Of a stretch of DNA of 64,000 nucleotides, positions 1 to 13,200 are shown one piece after another (within the stretch, counting starts at the first letter, position 1; each line of letters begins with the position of its first letter). The stretch covers positions 492,579 to 556,578 of the forward strand of contig VWZW01007179.1 of assembly GCA_013397115.1 (NCBI GenBank). The letters run 5' to 3'. Source of the stretch: Edolisoma coerulescens. Lineage: Eukaryota; Chordata; Aves; Passeriformes; Campephagidae. The notes under the pieces were generated by a model. That model made no database searches. It worked only from the letters and a program-made list of their open reading frames with translations, and was not told the DNA's origin. Made by a program: the position numbers and the translations under genes.

Positions 1-1550
1 GTAGAATCTGTCAGTTGCAAGTTTTAGCTACGTGGAGGTTTTTTGTCTTAGTGTTTGCCCTACTAAAACTGAGGTCTGTGGTCTACGGGGGTGAAACTGA
101 ACAGCTCTGAGGGGAAAGTTGCAAATCACTTGAGTTCTTGAAGTTAAAGTTGTTTGAATTTACTTTGCAGTAGGAGAACATTGTGTCAAGCATGTTGTGA
201 CTCCCTGTGTAAGAGTTATATAATGGAAGGGAGACTGGCTTTGAAATATGATGCAAGCAACTAGATGTAGCTAAGTGCATGGCTTTCAAGAGGTGAAAAT
301 GACAATACTGTGAACAAGTAACTAATTCCTTGGAACTTCATGTTTTTGTTTTCATCATTGTGACCTTTGGTGCATATTGGCTATTTAGTTAAGTATGGTT
401 TCATCTAAATTGTGTCTGAATCTTCCTGTCTCCCACAAGCTGTTTATTCCTTAAGCGTTTTAAACATTTGAGTTTTATCTGAAGATGTGAGACTGGTAGA
501 TGTACTGTGCTCTCTTCTGTGAGTGACCTTTGTGTACAAGTTTTGCCTGGCCCCAAGTGCCCTAGAGGTGTGAATAAAGGAGAGCTGTCTGATGTCACTG
601 CATTTGTTTCTCAGCTTCAGTATCTACAAAGGCCTTTAGCCACTGATGGGTCATCTGTGAAATAAAATGCACTGGCCAGTTGGTGAATTCTGGCGGAGAG
701 TGAGCTTGTGGCTTTGCTTTGGGCTAAGAGAAATGCATAATTCCTTGTTTCCTGAGCCTTTCTTCCTCTGTCCTGAAGGCTGTTGATGATCAGCACCAGC
801 AGTGTGTTACAGCCCCTCTGTGCCTCTCCTCTAAGCTGTGCTGATTGGTGAAGCCCAGGGACTGAAGCCAGAGCTCCACTGGCTCTTCCCAAACCCTGGT
901 GGGCTCCACCTGTAGCCCATCACACGAGGAGGATACCAGCCCACCTGTTTTCTTCTGGATCTTTCCCATGAGCAGGTGCAGGAGTACAGCCCTGCTCTCG
1001 TCCTGGGGTCACTGTGCCTTGGGTGTGAACAAAGGGGCCCCTCTCACATCTCTGATCATCTGTTTGGGAACACAAAATAAGTGACAATCTCACATTTGCC
1101 TTCCTGCTGGTGACCCCACGGGGCTGGCAGGGAGCCTGGTGCTCTGGCTAGGGAGATGGGAACTGAAGTATCTGCTGGGTTGGGAGGGCTGAGGTGGCTT
1201 GTGGTCAGGGAGCTACAGATTGTGACCCCCCTGGGAGAAGTCAGGAGCTGGGCTGCAGGTTGGCATAGCCTGGAAATGGGGTGGCAGGCAGACTCGGGGA
1301 CTGGGTCTAAGGTATTCCAAGGCTAGAGCAGCTTGCCAGGACAAACTCATTGCTGGCCCTGGGCAAGTGTGAGCTTGGTGCCAGAGAGCTTTTGTGATGG
1401 GGTCTGGGGGGTCTGTGATCCACCCCTGCTAGGGAAGGGTTCCTGTTTTCTGCTGCAAGGGAAGAAATGGGGATTTGTGTCCATCCAGCTGGATTTCAGC
1501 CCTCCATCCCTGTCCATGTGCTGTGAGGCCCTTTCAGTGCAAGTGCAATG
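1..1550. other. Unique non-coding sequence, no gene seen
   Basis: Short open frames on both strands have no family signature and no convincing splice-site pairs. The first 600 bases are AT-rich. From about 880 to 1550 the sequence becomes GC-richer. I see no repeat or RNA gene here. Confidence 0.6.
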
Positions 1551-1596
1551 TTTGCATGCAAGTTCCCTCCTCTGGCTTCAGATATTTGCATGCAAG
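1551..1596. repeat. Duplicated 12-mer containing palindromic octamer-like core
   Basis: The 12-mer TTTGCATGCAAG occurs at 1551-1562 and again, identical, at 1585-1596, with starts 34 bases apart. Its core TTGCATGCAA is a perfect palindrome and overlaps the TTTGCAT half of a POU/octamer site. The duplication is seen directly. The link to POU factors is inference from motif content. Confidence 0.7.
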
Positions 1597-1615
1597 GCTT
1601 GATAAAAACTCAAGG

Positions 1616-1672
1616 TTTTGGTAACTCCTAATTATTATTCAAAATTTTTGGTAATTCCTAATTATTGTTCAA
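1616..1672. repeat. 30-bp-period tandem duplication with CCTAATTATT cores
   Basis: Two 27-base copies at 1616-1642 and 1646-1672 differ at only two positions and repeat with a 30-base period. Each carries CCTAATTATT, which contains the TAATTA homeodomain core. The duplication sits directly after the octamer-like pair, so four homeodomain/POU-type sites lie within about 120 bases. Confidence 0.75.
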
Positions 1673-1879
1673 GCAGGGTTTTCAGTACCAAACTTGTGTG
1701 CATAGAGCCACAGGGTCTTTGTAATCATGCCTGATTTGGGCAGTTGTTAGTTAGAAGCAGAAGGGAGTTGTTTATTATTTAACTTCCCAAGTTAACTTGG
1801 TCTCAGTAAGGAATATGTAAATATTTCTCCTTGACTAAACTCCGTGCCTTCATATGGAATTCCAGTATGTGGCAAAGAG

Positions 1880-2600
1880 CTTTTCATTTCTGCTGTGCTG
1901 TGTGTTGGACCAGCATTACCCCTGCAATTGCTGGCATTATGTAAACAAGAAAATAATAAGTTCTTAATGGAATATTATGACATCAATAAGTCATTGCATA
2001 CAGCTCATTTCAACAATATAAATGAAATCAAGTCCATTATATCAACTCTTTATTTTATTTTTGGTCATTGAATTAAAATCTTTCCTCTCTTTTATTGAAG
2101 TACTTGAATGTTATTGGGAATTTCACATTGAATTGCTACAATCACAAGCCAGGATTGCTTTGGATCTAACAGGCTTTTTAATTTGGTATTACAAATTGGC
2201 AACCAGCACTTCTTTGCATGTCCTACCTTTGCTTTTATTTAATAACACAATCAAGAATTCAGGAGGGGTTACTGTCGTATATCCTGGCATTTCTTCATTG
2301 TTTTGTGCATGAATTAATAGCTTATCTGCTGCTGAAATCTGTGTAGATGTTTTTTTTCCCCGTTTTTGCCTGTCCGCCTCACTGAGCAGCGACAATGGTC
2401 AGTGTACGTGAGAGTGTATTCAGGTAAATAAATGAAGCATGGTTTTGGGTGAGTAAATGTACCCAGCTATTATTTTCTGCTATAACAGTTTACAGCCTTC
2501 TGATGTAAAGCCTGAATGCGGCAGGGCAAGCTGTAAGTCAGGCCTGATTGCACATTTTGAATCAGTGTAATATTTTTATTGTTACTTCTAATGGAAAAAT
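1880..2600. promoter_or_regulatory. AT-rich block, candidate conserved non-coding element
   Basis: This stretch is AT-rich but not simple-sequence. It is dense in short homeodomain-, POU- and forkhead-like words (TTAATGG, TAAACAA, TGCATG, GAATTAA), and no repeat signature is visible. This is the look of vertebrate conserved non-coding enhancers. The call is inference only, because no cross-species comparison was possible. Confidence 0.25.
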
Positions 2601-5600
2601 GGGTTTTCCTTCCTGAGAGCCTCTGTCTATGATGCTGGAAGTCCTGAGGGCATCACATGCCTTGCCTGGCTCCTCTGGCCATGCTGCCCAGGGTGCTCTT
2701 CCTGCTCTCCCTCTCCTTCCTCCTCTGAAGATTCATGTGCTGACCTAATTTATTGGTGCTTTGCCTTATAAACAGAGATCACACTGGGCAATCTAATGGG
2801 TGCTGCATATTAACCTCCCACACTGCCAAAATCACTTTTATTGCTGAGGAATACACTTGGTGCTGAACAGGAGGTGATTCCAGAAGCTTGATTTCAGTGT
2901 CAGCTTCTTCTGTGTGTGAAGAATCAGCAACACATGTTCCAAGAGGTGTGCTGATATTTTATAATAGTGCATACTAATGTTCTGTCTGCCTTCTGGCCCA
3001 GGGTTTCCTTAGGTATTTGGTATTTTTTTGAATGAATCTTGACCCAAATCTCCACCCTCAAATCACAGAGGCGGTGTGGTCACCCGCTCCTTCCCGTGGT
3101 GGCTTTGCTAAGGTTGTCTGAAGGGGACAGAGCTGTGAGCTGGAGCTAAAGGGTGCTGGAAGGTGGGGCTGATGGGCTGGTGCTGTCAGATGGTCAGGAC
3201 TGGGCAGAGGGGGGCTCTCTCTGGAAATGCATCACCAGCCTCAGCTGACTTCAGAAAGCCAAAACTTCCAGCTCCAGCCTTTTGTGTTCCCATTCTTTAA
3301 TTTGGGATATAATATTCTGGATGCTCTAAACCCCCAGGGATTTCTTGCTCAACCTGTTGAAAGCACCGAGCTCGTTATTCCATGAAGGCAGTGGAACAGG
3401 AGGTTTTTTCCCTGCCTGTTTGTGACTCCTCAGCTGTTGCTGCTGCAGATCAAGGGTTGGCTCCTCAGCTGGTATCAGCTGGCCCTGGTTTCAATGAAAT
3501 GCCATCTAATTATATCAGCTGAGGATCTGGTGCACAATGCTTAATTCTCCTGCTGTTTGGAACAAAGAGCTGCCTGGCCATGCAAGAACAAAATTCTCCT
3601 TGTTGCTGGAGCGGTGGGGTTGGGCCTGTGGAGGGATCACATTTGCTGGAGGCATTCAAGTGGAGTAGTGATCCTGCATATAGCTGCATTACAGAGGGGC
3701 TGAGAAATTACCTTCCTAAGTGGTAGGATGTTAAAAAGAAAATTAGTTGTTAGGAGGTTGTGTTCTTGTCTAAAAATTATCACTGAGACCAAGTCAAAAC
3801 AAATTATCTTCATGTGCATGACACGAGAGCATGCACTGCTTGAGTTATCATAATTTCATCTTCCTACAGCAACTGATTCCTCTAAAAATAATTGTGATCA
3901 AATAGCCTGTGTTCCTTGTGGACTTTCTGAGTTAGTGCATGAATCTTTGGAAAGTGTAGAAAACGTGGCTTGCTAAATTACACAGAAAATATTTGCAGTT
4001 TCAGTGAAGTTGAGGAAACTACCTGATTTATGCCAGGAAAAAATGCATGCTGGTGGTAAAACAAGATGGAGCTACACATGCACACAGGAAGCTTCTGCCT
4101 ACTGCAGGGTGCAGTCACACACAGACCCATCTCAGTGCATGCAAAACTCTGAACAGCTCAATTGTATACTGAAGAATCTCTTCTGGGAATTTTTTTTTTT
4201 TTCAGTCTAATTTTGATTTGTATGTGTGTTTTGACATCTCAACTTGAGCTTTTTTCCTCCTGGATAGCTAATTTCTCAATCAGATAATTAAAAAAAAAAA
4301 CCCACCTGAGAAACTAAGAGAGCAAACCACAAGACACTTTAAGCATGTGGCAGCCTGAGACAGAAATTAAAATACTAATAGAAACCCTCAAGGGAGAGTC
4401 TTACAACTAGGCAGTGTATCCTAACAGGCTGTGAATTACTCTGCCCCTGGGAGACACCAGGATTCTCCCCAGCTTGGATGCTCCTTGCCAATGGGATTCT
4501 GAGGAGTTGCTTCAGTTCTGGCTCCTTGTCGAAGGCTCCTTGTCTCCTAAGGGCTTTTATTTAATACTGTCTCGCTTTCTGGATTGTTCTTTTTGATACG
4601 TTGCAATGGTAAATTTGAGTGATGAGATGTGGCTATTTTATGTTTGCAGCTGAAGGTTGGAGGTGTGCAGCCCTCGTGGTGAAGCAGCTGTGCTGTTTTG
4701 GGGGAGGGATGATCTATGGGTTTGGGAATGTGTCAGGGTGCTTGGGGGCAAGTTTGTTTTCTGGATCCATTTTTTCTTGTAAGGCGTGGGCTCAAAAACA
4801 CTTGAGACAATTTAGGTGCCTGAGCTGGAGGCATAATTGCCATAGACTCCCTTGTAAATCAGACTTAATTGCCTTTGGGTTTGTCATTTAGTCGAGAGAC
4901 CAACATGGTTTTCCACGGATAGGTTGGAGGAATAAGATTTATCTGCTCTGTCCCTTCAGAGCGGGGCGCTTTGAGGCAGGGCGTGTCCTGGGTTCTGAGT
5001 TTGTACCGAGCTGTGTCCTCAGGTGAAATGCAGGTTAGAAGGAGGGTGGGGGTGATATCCATGCACAGCACCTGTAATCCAGTGGTGAAAGGAGTTGCTC
5101 ACTTACCTTCACTGCTGGAAGATAAAACTCCAGGCAGTTGCCAAGAAATGCGTCAAAGTTGTGACTCTCAGGTGGGCTGGAAACACGAATGTCATACATG
5201 CAAAGTGAAAGTGGTTTCAAGTGCAGGCTTTGTCCTTGTCGGGTTCTTTGAAGATCGAGGTAACTTAAAAAGAAGCGGAAAAAAAAGGTTTCCATGGAAA
5301 TTTTTGAAGCCAGAGGAGTGAGTATTGGTGTTGGCTTTGTTCTGTGCTCTTCACAGCTGATAGAAGTCACAGTGTAAATGGACTTAACTGCTGAGTGACC
5401 TTTGACAAAGCCAGATAGGAAGTCTTTGCTGTTGTCAGTGATGGTAATTTCCTCTTTTTTTCCAAGGTAAGAAGTCTTTTTCATTGTGGTGATTCACTAG
5501 TTTTAACTGAAACTTTGAGACAGAGACATGGTGACAAGATAGTGATTGCAGTGAGTAACAAGGCTCAGTCAATTATTGACCAGCCCATCTCAGCACCTTT

Positions 5601-8600
5601 GTTTTCCTTGCTGACAAAATATCACAACCTTTATACAAAGAGCTGAGCCGGCAGGAACCCAGCATTGCTCATTCTGGATGTCACTGTGAGAAATGAACAT
5701 TTTCTTGTTATAAAGTGAATTGAATTCTCTCCTTGCAAAGTTTCTTCCCATTATCTTTTGGATTAGTGCTCTGCACGTGGCTGTCTGCTCTGATTTCTGT
5801 CCTTTCTCGTAGGAAAACGTGCACAAGAGGTAAAAGCCAATGCAATGCCTGTTTTCTGAAATATTTTATGGGGCACTCTAGCACGGCCAGCTAGAGCGGG
5901 GCTAGGACGGCCCAGATCTCATCTGGAACCCTTTAGCCAGGATTGCCATACAAATGCTGATGTCTTGACTCATATTTATGAATCCTCCTTCAGGAGGCAT
6001 ATCTGCTATTGGTGCTGGGGATAATCATTTCAAGAACATGTGGGCTTTGTAGTGACAGTGGCTGCAAAGCTCTGCTGTGCTCGTGTTTTGTGGTGCAGAG
6101 GTGTGCAGCTCCCTTTCTTCTTTCCAGCTCTCTTCAAATATAGATTGTGCCCTTCTGGCAGGTTAGCCAGGGCACAGGGATGGGACTTTGCTTTCTGTGT
6201 AGGGGTTATTCCATTCAGCACTGGTGTAGCTCTGAGAAAGGGTTAATGCTTGAGATCCCTGAAGGGGTAGTGCCATGGCTCAAAGCTTTTTGCCTTGATG
6301 TGACAGGAAGAGGCTCTTTCAGTTGGATCTGATTCCCTCAGCTTGAAGTGAGCCAGCAAAACCTGCCTGTCCTCCTTGTTTGCTCACTGAAATCAACACA
6401 AGTTTGATATTTGTGGACTGAACAGATTGAAGTGAGAGGCTGGTGAAAGCCTTGCACGTAATTCCGTCACCAGGAGCAGAGGTCCTGTTCTGCTTGGAGT
6501 GAATAACACCATAAAGGTGAGCAGAGTTCCTGCCCAACTCACTCATGATCACCACTCTGCTGGACTCAAATTAATGATATTGGTCACCTTCATGTAAGGC
6601 TGCAGATGTTTTACTTGTTATCCATAGGGCCCACTTTAGAATTCCAGTCTTCAAATGGAGTTGAGGTGGGCAAGTCAAGTTCTAGGGGTAATAAAGTGAA
6701 AATTAAATTTAGTAGTTATGGTGTGCAGTGATGCAGTAAGGCTCCTGGCATCTGATTGCTTCTGTCCCACAGATAACAAATAAGCCAGCAAGAAAAATAA
6801 AAGTTGCATGAAGAGCAAAGTTAGCAGCAAATTCAGAAATGCATCAAAGGCAGCACATTGAAACTGGCAGGGTTTACAAAAAAAGCTTTTGAAAAAAAAC
6901 TCTGAAGTTAAAAGGATAAAGATCAAAGGAAGAACAAAATGAAATAGGGACAAATAAATTAAAGAACAAAATTATGAGGCAAAAGAGCAAAATGTCTGAT
7001 ACAGAAGGACTGAAATGAAGGACAGAAAAATAACAAAACAAGGGAATAACAAATAGTGAGATGCAGCTTTGAGTATCATTTGCATAGGTGTTCGTAGTGC
7101 AATACGAACACTTCCTTTATAATTCTGATTTTCTTTTCTTTTATTGTTTCTCAACCCAGAAAAGATAATTATAAGTTCCTTCTAACAATAATTTCAGGTA
7201 GGCTGTGCCTTCTGCCTCTAGGATCTTGCAGAAGTAGTGCTGTGGGGTAGCCAAGACCTGCCTGGATGCTTTGCTGCGTGCCCCTGGCAGGAGTGGGTGG
7301 GGGCTGCAGATGGCAAAGGGCAGAGCACTGGAAGGTGCTGGAGTTCGGGAAGGACTTGGGGGTGTTCCTGACAGTCGGGTGAAGGCTTGTGGAGGATGGG
7401 GAGGAGTCTTTGATGGAGGTCTGACAATGTGTGACTGGTCCCATCTGCTGCCTATGGAGCAGTGCTCGGGAACAGGAGGTACCTCTGCAGTCCACAGGGT
7501 ACTTTATGCACTGAGGAAAATGCCGTTTTTCCAGAGTCCTGTCATGTAGCTGTTAGTTGAAAACTCGATGTGGAGATCAGCATATAAATTAGGGTCAAAA
7601 GGTCCTTGTGTGTCCCCCTGCACTGGTGCTCAGGGCATGGCTGAGGGCTGGGGCTGCTCTGGGGGTGTAGCAGATGCCCAAGCACACTCCAGGGTGATGC
7701 CATTACAGAGGCAGCACAAAAGTCACAGAGCTTAATGGCCCTATTTTCCACCTGTTTGGTATTACAAACCTTTGGCAAAATGGGAGTGAAGTGGCCAATG
7801 TATCTCATGGGTCCAGCCAGACCCAAACCATTTTCCTTGTAAGGGAACCTTCCCCTCCACACTTGGTCTGGCATTTTGGTTCATTCTCAGAAAGGAGACA
7901 TTGGCATTGCTGCAAAACAGTTCAGGAGGTGTAAGGATGTTGGAAGGCACTAAAATACAAATAGTCTGTGGTGAATTGACCCTGGCTGGACAGCAGGTAC
8001 CCACCAAAACTGCTCTGTCACTCCCCTCCTCAGCTGGACAGGGGAGGCAAAATATAACAGAAGTCTTGAGGGTTGAGATAAGGGCAGGGAGAGATCACTC
8101 AGCAATTCCTGTTACAGGCAAAGTAGTCTCAACTTGGGTAAACAAGTTTAATTTTTTGCCAATCAAATCAGAGGAGGATAATGAGAAATAAAATCAGAAC
8201 TTAAAAATGCCTTCTTCTGCTTCCTTTCTTTCCAGCCTCATCTTCACTTGTGTTTTCTCTACCTGCTGCCCCCAAAGTGGCACAGGGGGACAGGGAATGG
8301 GTCCCTCATCATGGACTGCAGGGGAGTCTGCTCTGATATTTGGAGCACCCCTTACCCCTCCCTCACCCACCCGGGTGTTTGCAGGGTTGTTGTTCCAGCA
8401 CAGCCTCTTCTCTCCTGGCTGCAGCTGTGAAGTTTTGTGGGGTCATTCCCCTTCTTAAACACGTTTATCCCAGATATGCTCCCCCTCTTACGCAAACCTT
8501 GCCATGCAAACTGAATATATAACCCTCCCCCAGAGGGAAATGTTGGTAGTTTGTGTGCCCTGGAGCCTCTTTTCCACCATTAAATTGATCGGGGCCGTGC

Positions 8601-9284
8601 TCTGGTGCAGCAGGAAATGGGTGAGCACTGCAGATGTGCTCCTGTCATTTTGTTCTTCACTTGCTGGCACCTGACAGCCAAGAAGGGCTGAGGGACAAAC
8701 TGCAGCAAAGGAGAGTGAGGAGGGAAAAAAGGACTGAGCCTTAAAGAGGTGAGAGACTCAGCAGTGGCAGTCACTTCTGAAGTCTTTTAATAGAAAGGTC
8801 TGTGGAAAATCGTTTTCCCCTTTTCTTTGCTCTCTAGGCCCCGGCGTTCAAAGGGCAGGGGCAACTCCGACTGCTGCCAGCTGGATCCTGCAGAAGTGCC
8901 AATATTGGCTAATGCCAATAGTGGGAAAGCTTACCCTGGATGCTGAATATTCACATTTGCATTCTTGAAACCCAAGCTGAACTTTTATTTAGTCTGAGTC
9001 ATGATTCAAAAAATAAAATATGCACGGATCACAGTTGTGAGGAAAAGCAGCAGAAGTGGCTTTTTGGCACAAACATATGCAAGCCATATTTCTCTAGAAG
9101 TAATTTCCCATGGAAATTTAACCTCTGAAGGACACTGAAGTTAAATTAAACTGTAGGGTTTGTAACATAAGATGCTATTGTCAGTCTGGCAAGTCTGGCA
9201 GCCATGGAGGAGTAACACAATATGAAAGAAATGGTACACCCATATTTAGAGCTAAAAACAAGGAGCTTTTTCCCAGAGTCTGCA
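2601..9284. other. Unique non-coding sequence
   Basis: No gene is recognised. Around 3460-3580 there is a small cluster of CAGCTG-type E-box words, a TAATTA and an AACAAAG, which could be regulatory. A T13 tract lies at 4190-4202. The 116-codon (+) and 149-codon (-) open frames near 4971-5484 overlap each other and show no family motifs, so they are treated as chance. Confidence 0.5.
4803..4862. repeat. Possible fossil palindromic amniote repeat fragment
   Basis: The sequence runs through words such as TTTAGGTGCCTGAG, GGCATAA and CATAGACTCCC. These resemble one arm of old palindromic non-autonomous elements found in reptile and bird genomes. Only one arm is visible and the match was made by eye, so it may be coincidental. 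Confidence 0.22.
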
Positions 9285-9405
9285 TTAATGTTGCTATCCC
9301 TTTGTGACTATGGCCGTGTCATTTAATCTCATTGCATCATCTGAAAATGGCTGTGAAATTAGTACCACATGTAGCCAGCACATAAAGGCCAGGGGAATAA
9401 ATGAC
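9285..9405 (+). repeat. MIR SINE relic
   Basis: The segment follows the MIR core in order: a GTGACTATGGCC word, then GTCATTTAATCTC (9318-9330), then CATCATCTGAAAATGG, then AATTAGTACC. In the MIR consensus the corresponding parts are the tRNA-unrelated core reading as a 'gtcacttaacctc ... catctgtaaaatgg ... agtacc' series. The tail from about 9373 (CAGCACATAAAGG, then AATAAATG) fits the MIR 3' end after a deletion. Divergence is high, as expected for this very old family in a bird. Confidence 0.65.
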
Positions 9406-10150
9406 AGCGAGAGAAGATCACGTTGTCCTTACGGAGGAGAACTTTGGGAATGTGCACATCTGAAGCAACTGCACTTTGTCATTTGCCTGATGGGTGAGTG
9501 GGCCAGTGGTGAGTGCTTGCCCTGCTGGAGGTGAGGGGACCCGGCGGCATCTCTGCTGTGATCTGCCACAGAAGGTGGAGGAGCCCTGGAGCTCCCCCAG
9601 TGCTGCCAGTTCCATAATGGTGATGGTCTGGGACCTGTGAGTGCTGGGGGCTGCCTGTGCCTGGGCTGGCCTGGCCAGCCAGATGTGCCTCTGCTAATAA
9701 TAACAGGAATTGCCCTACGAGCAAAGCTCCATCTGGGTCACTTGTGTAAGCTCGGGGTATCGGCTCCTCTCCTCCAGGATGGGTTATGTAACCACATCAG
9801 AAATCAAATATACAATTTGGATTTCACCTTTTTCTGAACATCTGCCTGCTCACGTTTTAGGCCTGCTGATTTCATAGGGGTCCTGGTTAGAAGAAGGTTT
9901 TCTGTGCATGCAAGCATGGAAAACAAATGCTGAAAGGCTGCCCAGACAGTGACCTTGGAATTAATTTTCAAATTCAAGTGAATATCTTTGTTTTCTCCAC
10001 TCAAAGTTTCTATAAGAGCAGTGCTGTGGTGTGTGACCTCTCTAGCCCTAACTCAGTGCTTATTTGAAAGAGTCCCTCTTTTCTCTAATGCTGCATTGCT
10101 GCCTTTGAAATCAGCAGAGAGGGAAGGGCAGCGGAGCCCTGCAATGAGAG

Positions 10151-10214
10151 GTGACCTAAAGCTGGTGGCATCTACAAAGAGAGTCCAGTTGACTTCAGCA
10201 GGCTTTGGAGTGAG
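10151..10214. repeat. Fossil palindromic MITE-like element
   Basis: The right half (GAGTCC, TTGACTTCAG, GGCTTTGGA) and the weaker left half (GACCTAAAGC) mirror each other around about 10182. They fit the amniote palindromic repeat whose arms read roughly CTGATCCAAAGCCCATTGAA and its reverse complement. The family match is from memory and the element is heavily decayed. Confidence 0.4.
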
Positions 10215-13200
10215 CTCGTAAAAGGCTGCTGGCAGGGAGCTCTGTGCTGCCCTCACAGTGTCTTAATTTCCTCCCTTTGCTGGTCTCAGACAGTGTGAAC
10301 CCACTGACCTCTGCTGCATGCTGATCATCTTCTGTTTTCCACCAGGGAAGCAGAGCTTGGGACAAGTTTTTGCTGGAGAAGTGTCAGGGAAGCGATTGCA
10401 GCTTTTAATTTGCTTGACTTACTGGCCGAGGTCCATGTTGGCAGATCCTTCAGCAGCTCGTTGTTGTTGGAGGCTTTTCTCCATGGGTGTTCTCTGCAGC
10501 TGTGCTGAAGGTGTCTGGTACACCCCGAGCAGTGTCCCCAGCCTCAGGTTCCCCCTCAAAAGAGAGCAAAGTCAGTGGGGTTTTATGTCCCAGCAGCAGC
10601 ATGTAAACATAAAGGTTTCACGGCCTTGTTCTTGATGGTTTTGAGTCCAGGGACTTTGAGGAAATAAGATAAGTGTGATAGTCTGTTCCTTCAAAGTCCC
10701 CACAGCATTTTTAACTGTGTTTCTGATCATTGTAGTAGATAATAAATACGATACATGCACCCATGCACATAAAACAGCGTTATTTTGTGCTTAGCCCATG
10801 TGTTTCATGTAGAAATCTGGATGCTGGCCAGATCAGTAAATGACTCTCATTTTTAATGGAAATCAGAAACACAGCAGATGTACTATACACTGAAAAGAGT
10901 TAAAAATAGCTGTTTGCTATCTCTGTGCTTGCCTTTAAACAAAATACATGCTATAGAGCAGTGGTGGTTTAGCATATGGAGCCTTTAACATCCAATATTC
11001 CTGAGACTTTGCCAGGCTTATGCAGGGAGGTCTTGAAGTTAATGGCAAGTTTCATAGACAGGATTTCTGCTAACATCTTAACTCTCTCCATGGTCAACCC
11101 CTCTGACTGCTGTGAAACTCTTTATGACCACTTGCATGTTGCAATAAATTTATGAAAAGATGTGGAAAGCCCAATAGAAGTTGGTTCCCATCCCTGCCCT
11201 GCTGGGGACCTGGGTATTTTTATTTGGTTTCTATCTGGATAAATTGAGATGTTCATTCTGGGTCACGCAGCAAAATATTTTTAATGCTGGTGCCACTTCT
11301 TTCTCATTACAAATCAGAATAACTAGTGCAGCATTACATGGGGGATTTGTCTGGCAAAACTGGATTAATTCCAACGTGCTGCATAACTCCAGACTGCCTG
11401 CGGTCCTTGGGAGAAAAGGATTTGTCCTTAAGAGTTAACTTAAGTGCTGTCCCAACGTGTGCATCCTCCACACGTGCTTGGCCTCGCTGCAGCTGTCAAA
11501 TGAGTGGGGAGCCTTTATGTAAATCATTTTGATAACACACATTTGTGAGCTGGTGTAAAGAAAACATTTTCTTATGAATGTTATATGGTGGGAGAGCTTC
11601 ATCTCCACATCACACTCATGCTTTAATGCACAGCAGCTTTTAGTAGGCTCTGTGTCAGAGGCTCTGTGTAGACTCAGAAATAAGTTTTAGATGGCAATTA
11701 CCCAAACTACCTGAAAGGCTGATTTTTTTAAAGAGGAATTTTACCTATTTCTGCTGACTTCCGTAAAGCACATTTTTGATTCAATATGTTTTTCTTGGTT
11801 AAAAAAGACCTTGTTTTCCCAGAGTGCTAAGAAAAGCCCTTTGAAACACCATGAAACTGTAGTGATGAGCTATGCTAGAGAAACCAATATTATATATTTC
11901 ATCATTTGTCTGGTGTCCTTGCCAAACTTCTAATTTAGCAGCGCACAGTAGTGCACCAAAGTGAGTCATGAATTCTTCAGTATAATTACCACGCAGTGCA
12001 AAACCAAGGCTACAGAAGTCTGAACCTTTTCCTGTCTGTCGTTTTCCCCTTCCACTTGCTTTTCAAATACCATATGCTGTGCAGGAAAGCTGTGCATTGC
12101 ATCACAGCCTCAGCCTTCTCCTGAGCAGATATGATTGAAGGCTAAATTTTGAGTTAACAACTCAAAGTTCTTTTCTGTGGGACAGTCACAAAAAAAGAAA
12201 AAAGAAAAAGGTGTTTGATTTCTTTTGCAGCAAAAATGTGGGTTTTTTTTAGGGAAAACACCCTGGTAGAGACAGCCACTGTGGAGTTGTAGGGCTTGAT
12301 ATGAGAGCTGAGTAAATGCTAAGAAATGGTCTTGTTGACATTTTAAAATTAGTTTTTCCTTGAATTGATTTTTATGTCTTCATATTTGTCATTTTAGAAA
12401 GTGAGCCTTGCATGTGAGGTAGCTGCAAAGGGCAACTGGAAACCTCATGTGTTCATTCAGGGTTCACCCCCACAAATAACTCAACCCAGAAGTGTGCTGA
12501 TGACTTTCTGTGTTATCAGTGGGATGTGGCGTGTACCCTACAATCCGGAGTTTCAGAACTGCTGCTGTATCCAAATTCTTGTGCAGTTCAGGGTCTGCAT
12601 TGAGGCTCACTAATTTTTACCTGGTTTATAAGTGTGAATGAAGGCTCAGATTCTGAAAGGGCATCACAGAAGACAAAGATTTACAGAGTTGCTGACAGAT
12701 GAAGTCTTTGGTTGGTTTTGCAATTTTGCATCATTCAAATTGCTGCATGTTTTTTACACGCTCCAGGCTCCTTTTGAAAGTAAGAGCTTAGAAACTCAGC
12801 ACAACTTCTCCAATATTTATGTTTCTTCAGACTGCAAGATGATGAATCCTGTTTGCAAAGCTAATATGTGTTGATATGTTAAATATTATCTGTGTTTGAA
12901 TTATTCCTGCCTTCCCTGGCTGTTATGGGAGGGCTGCAGCACAGGTTTTACCAGAGCACAGAGAGAGGAGACAAACAAATCTTGGGGGATTTTCCCTCCT
13001 TCAGCTGCTGGGAGGATGGTCACTCTTCAGTGGCACTTTGTTTGTAAGTGTTGCGAAAAGCTGTTTCCTGAGCAATTAACTGCAGAATTTTGCTTCCTGC
13101 AGAAGGCACAGGAAAATGTGGTTGCATTTCTGAAGGCACAGTTACATTTCAGAGAGCTACTACAGAAATTCTGCCATTGTGAGGTTCAGCTACATGACCC

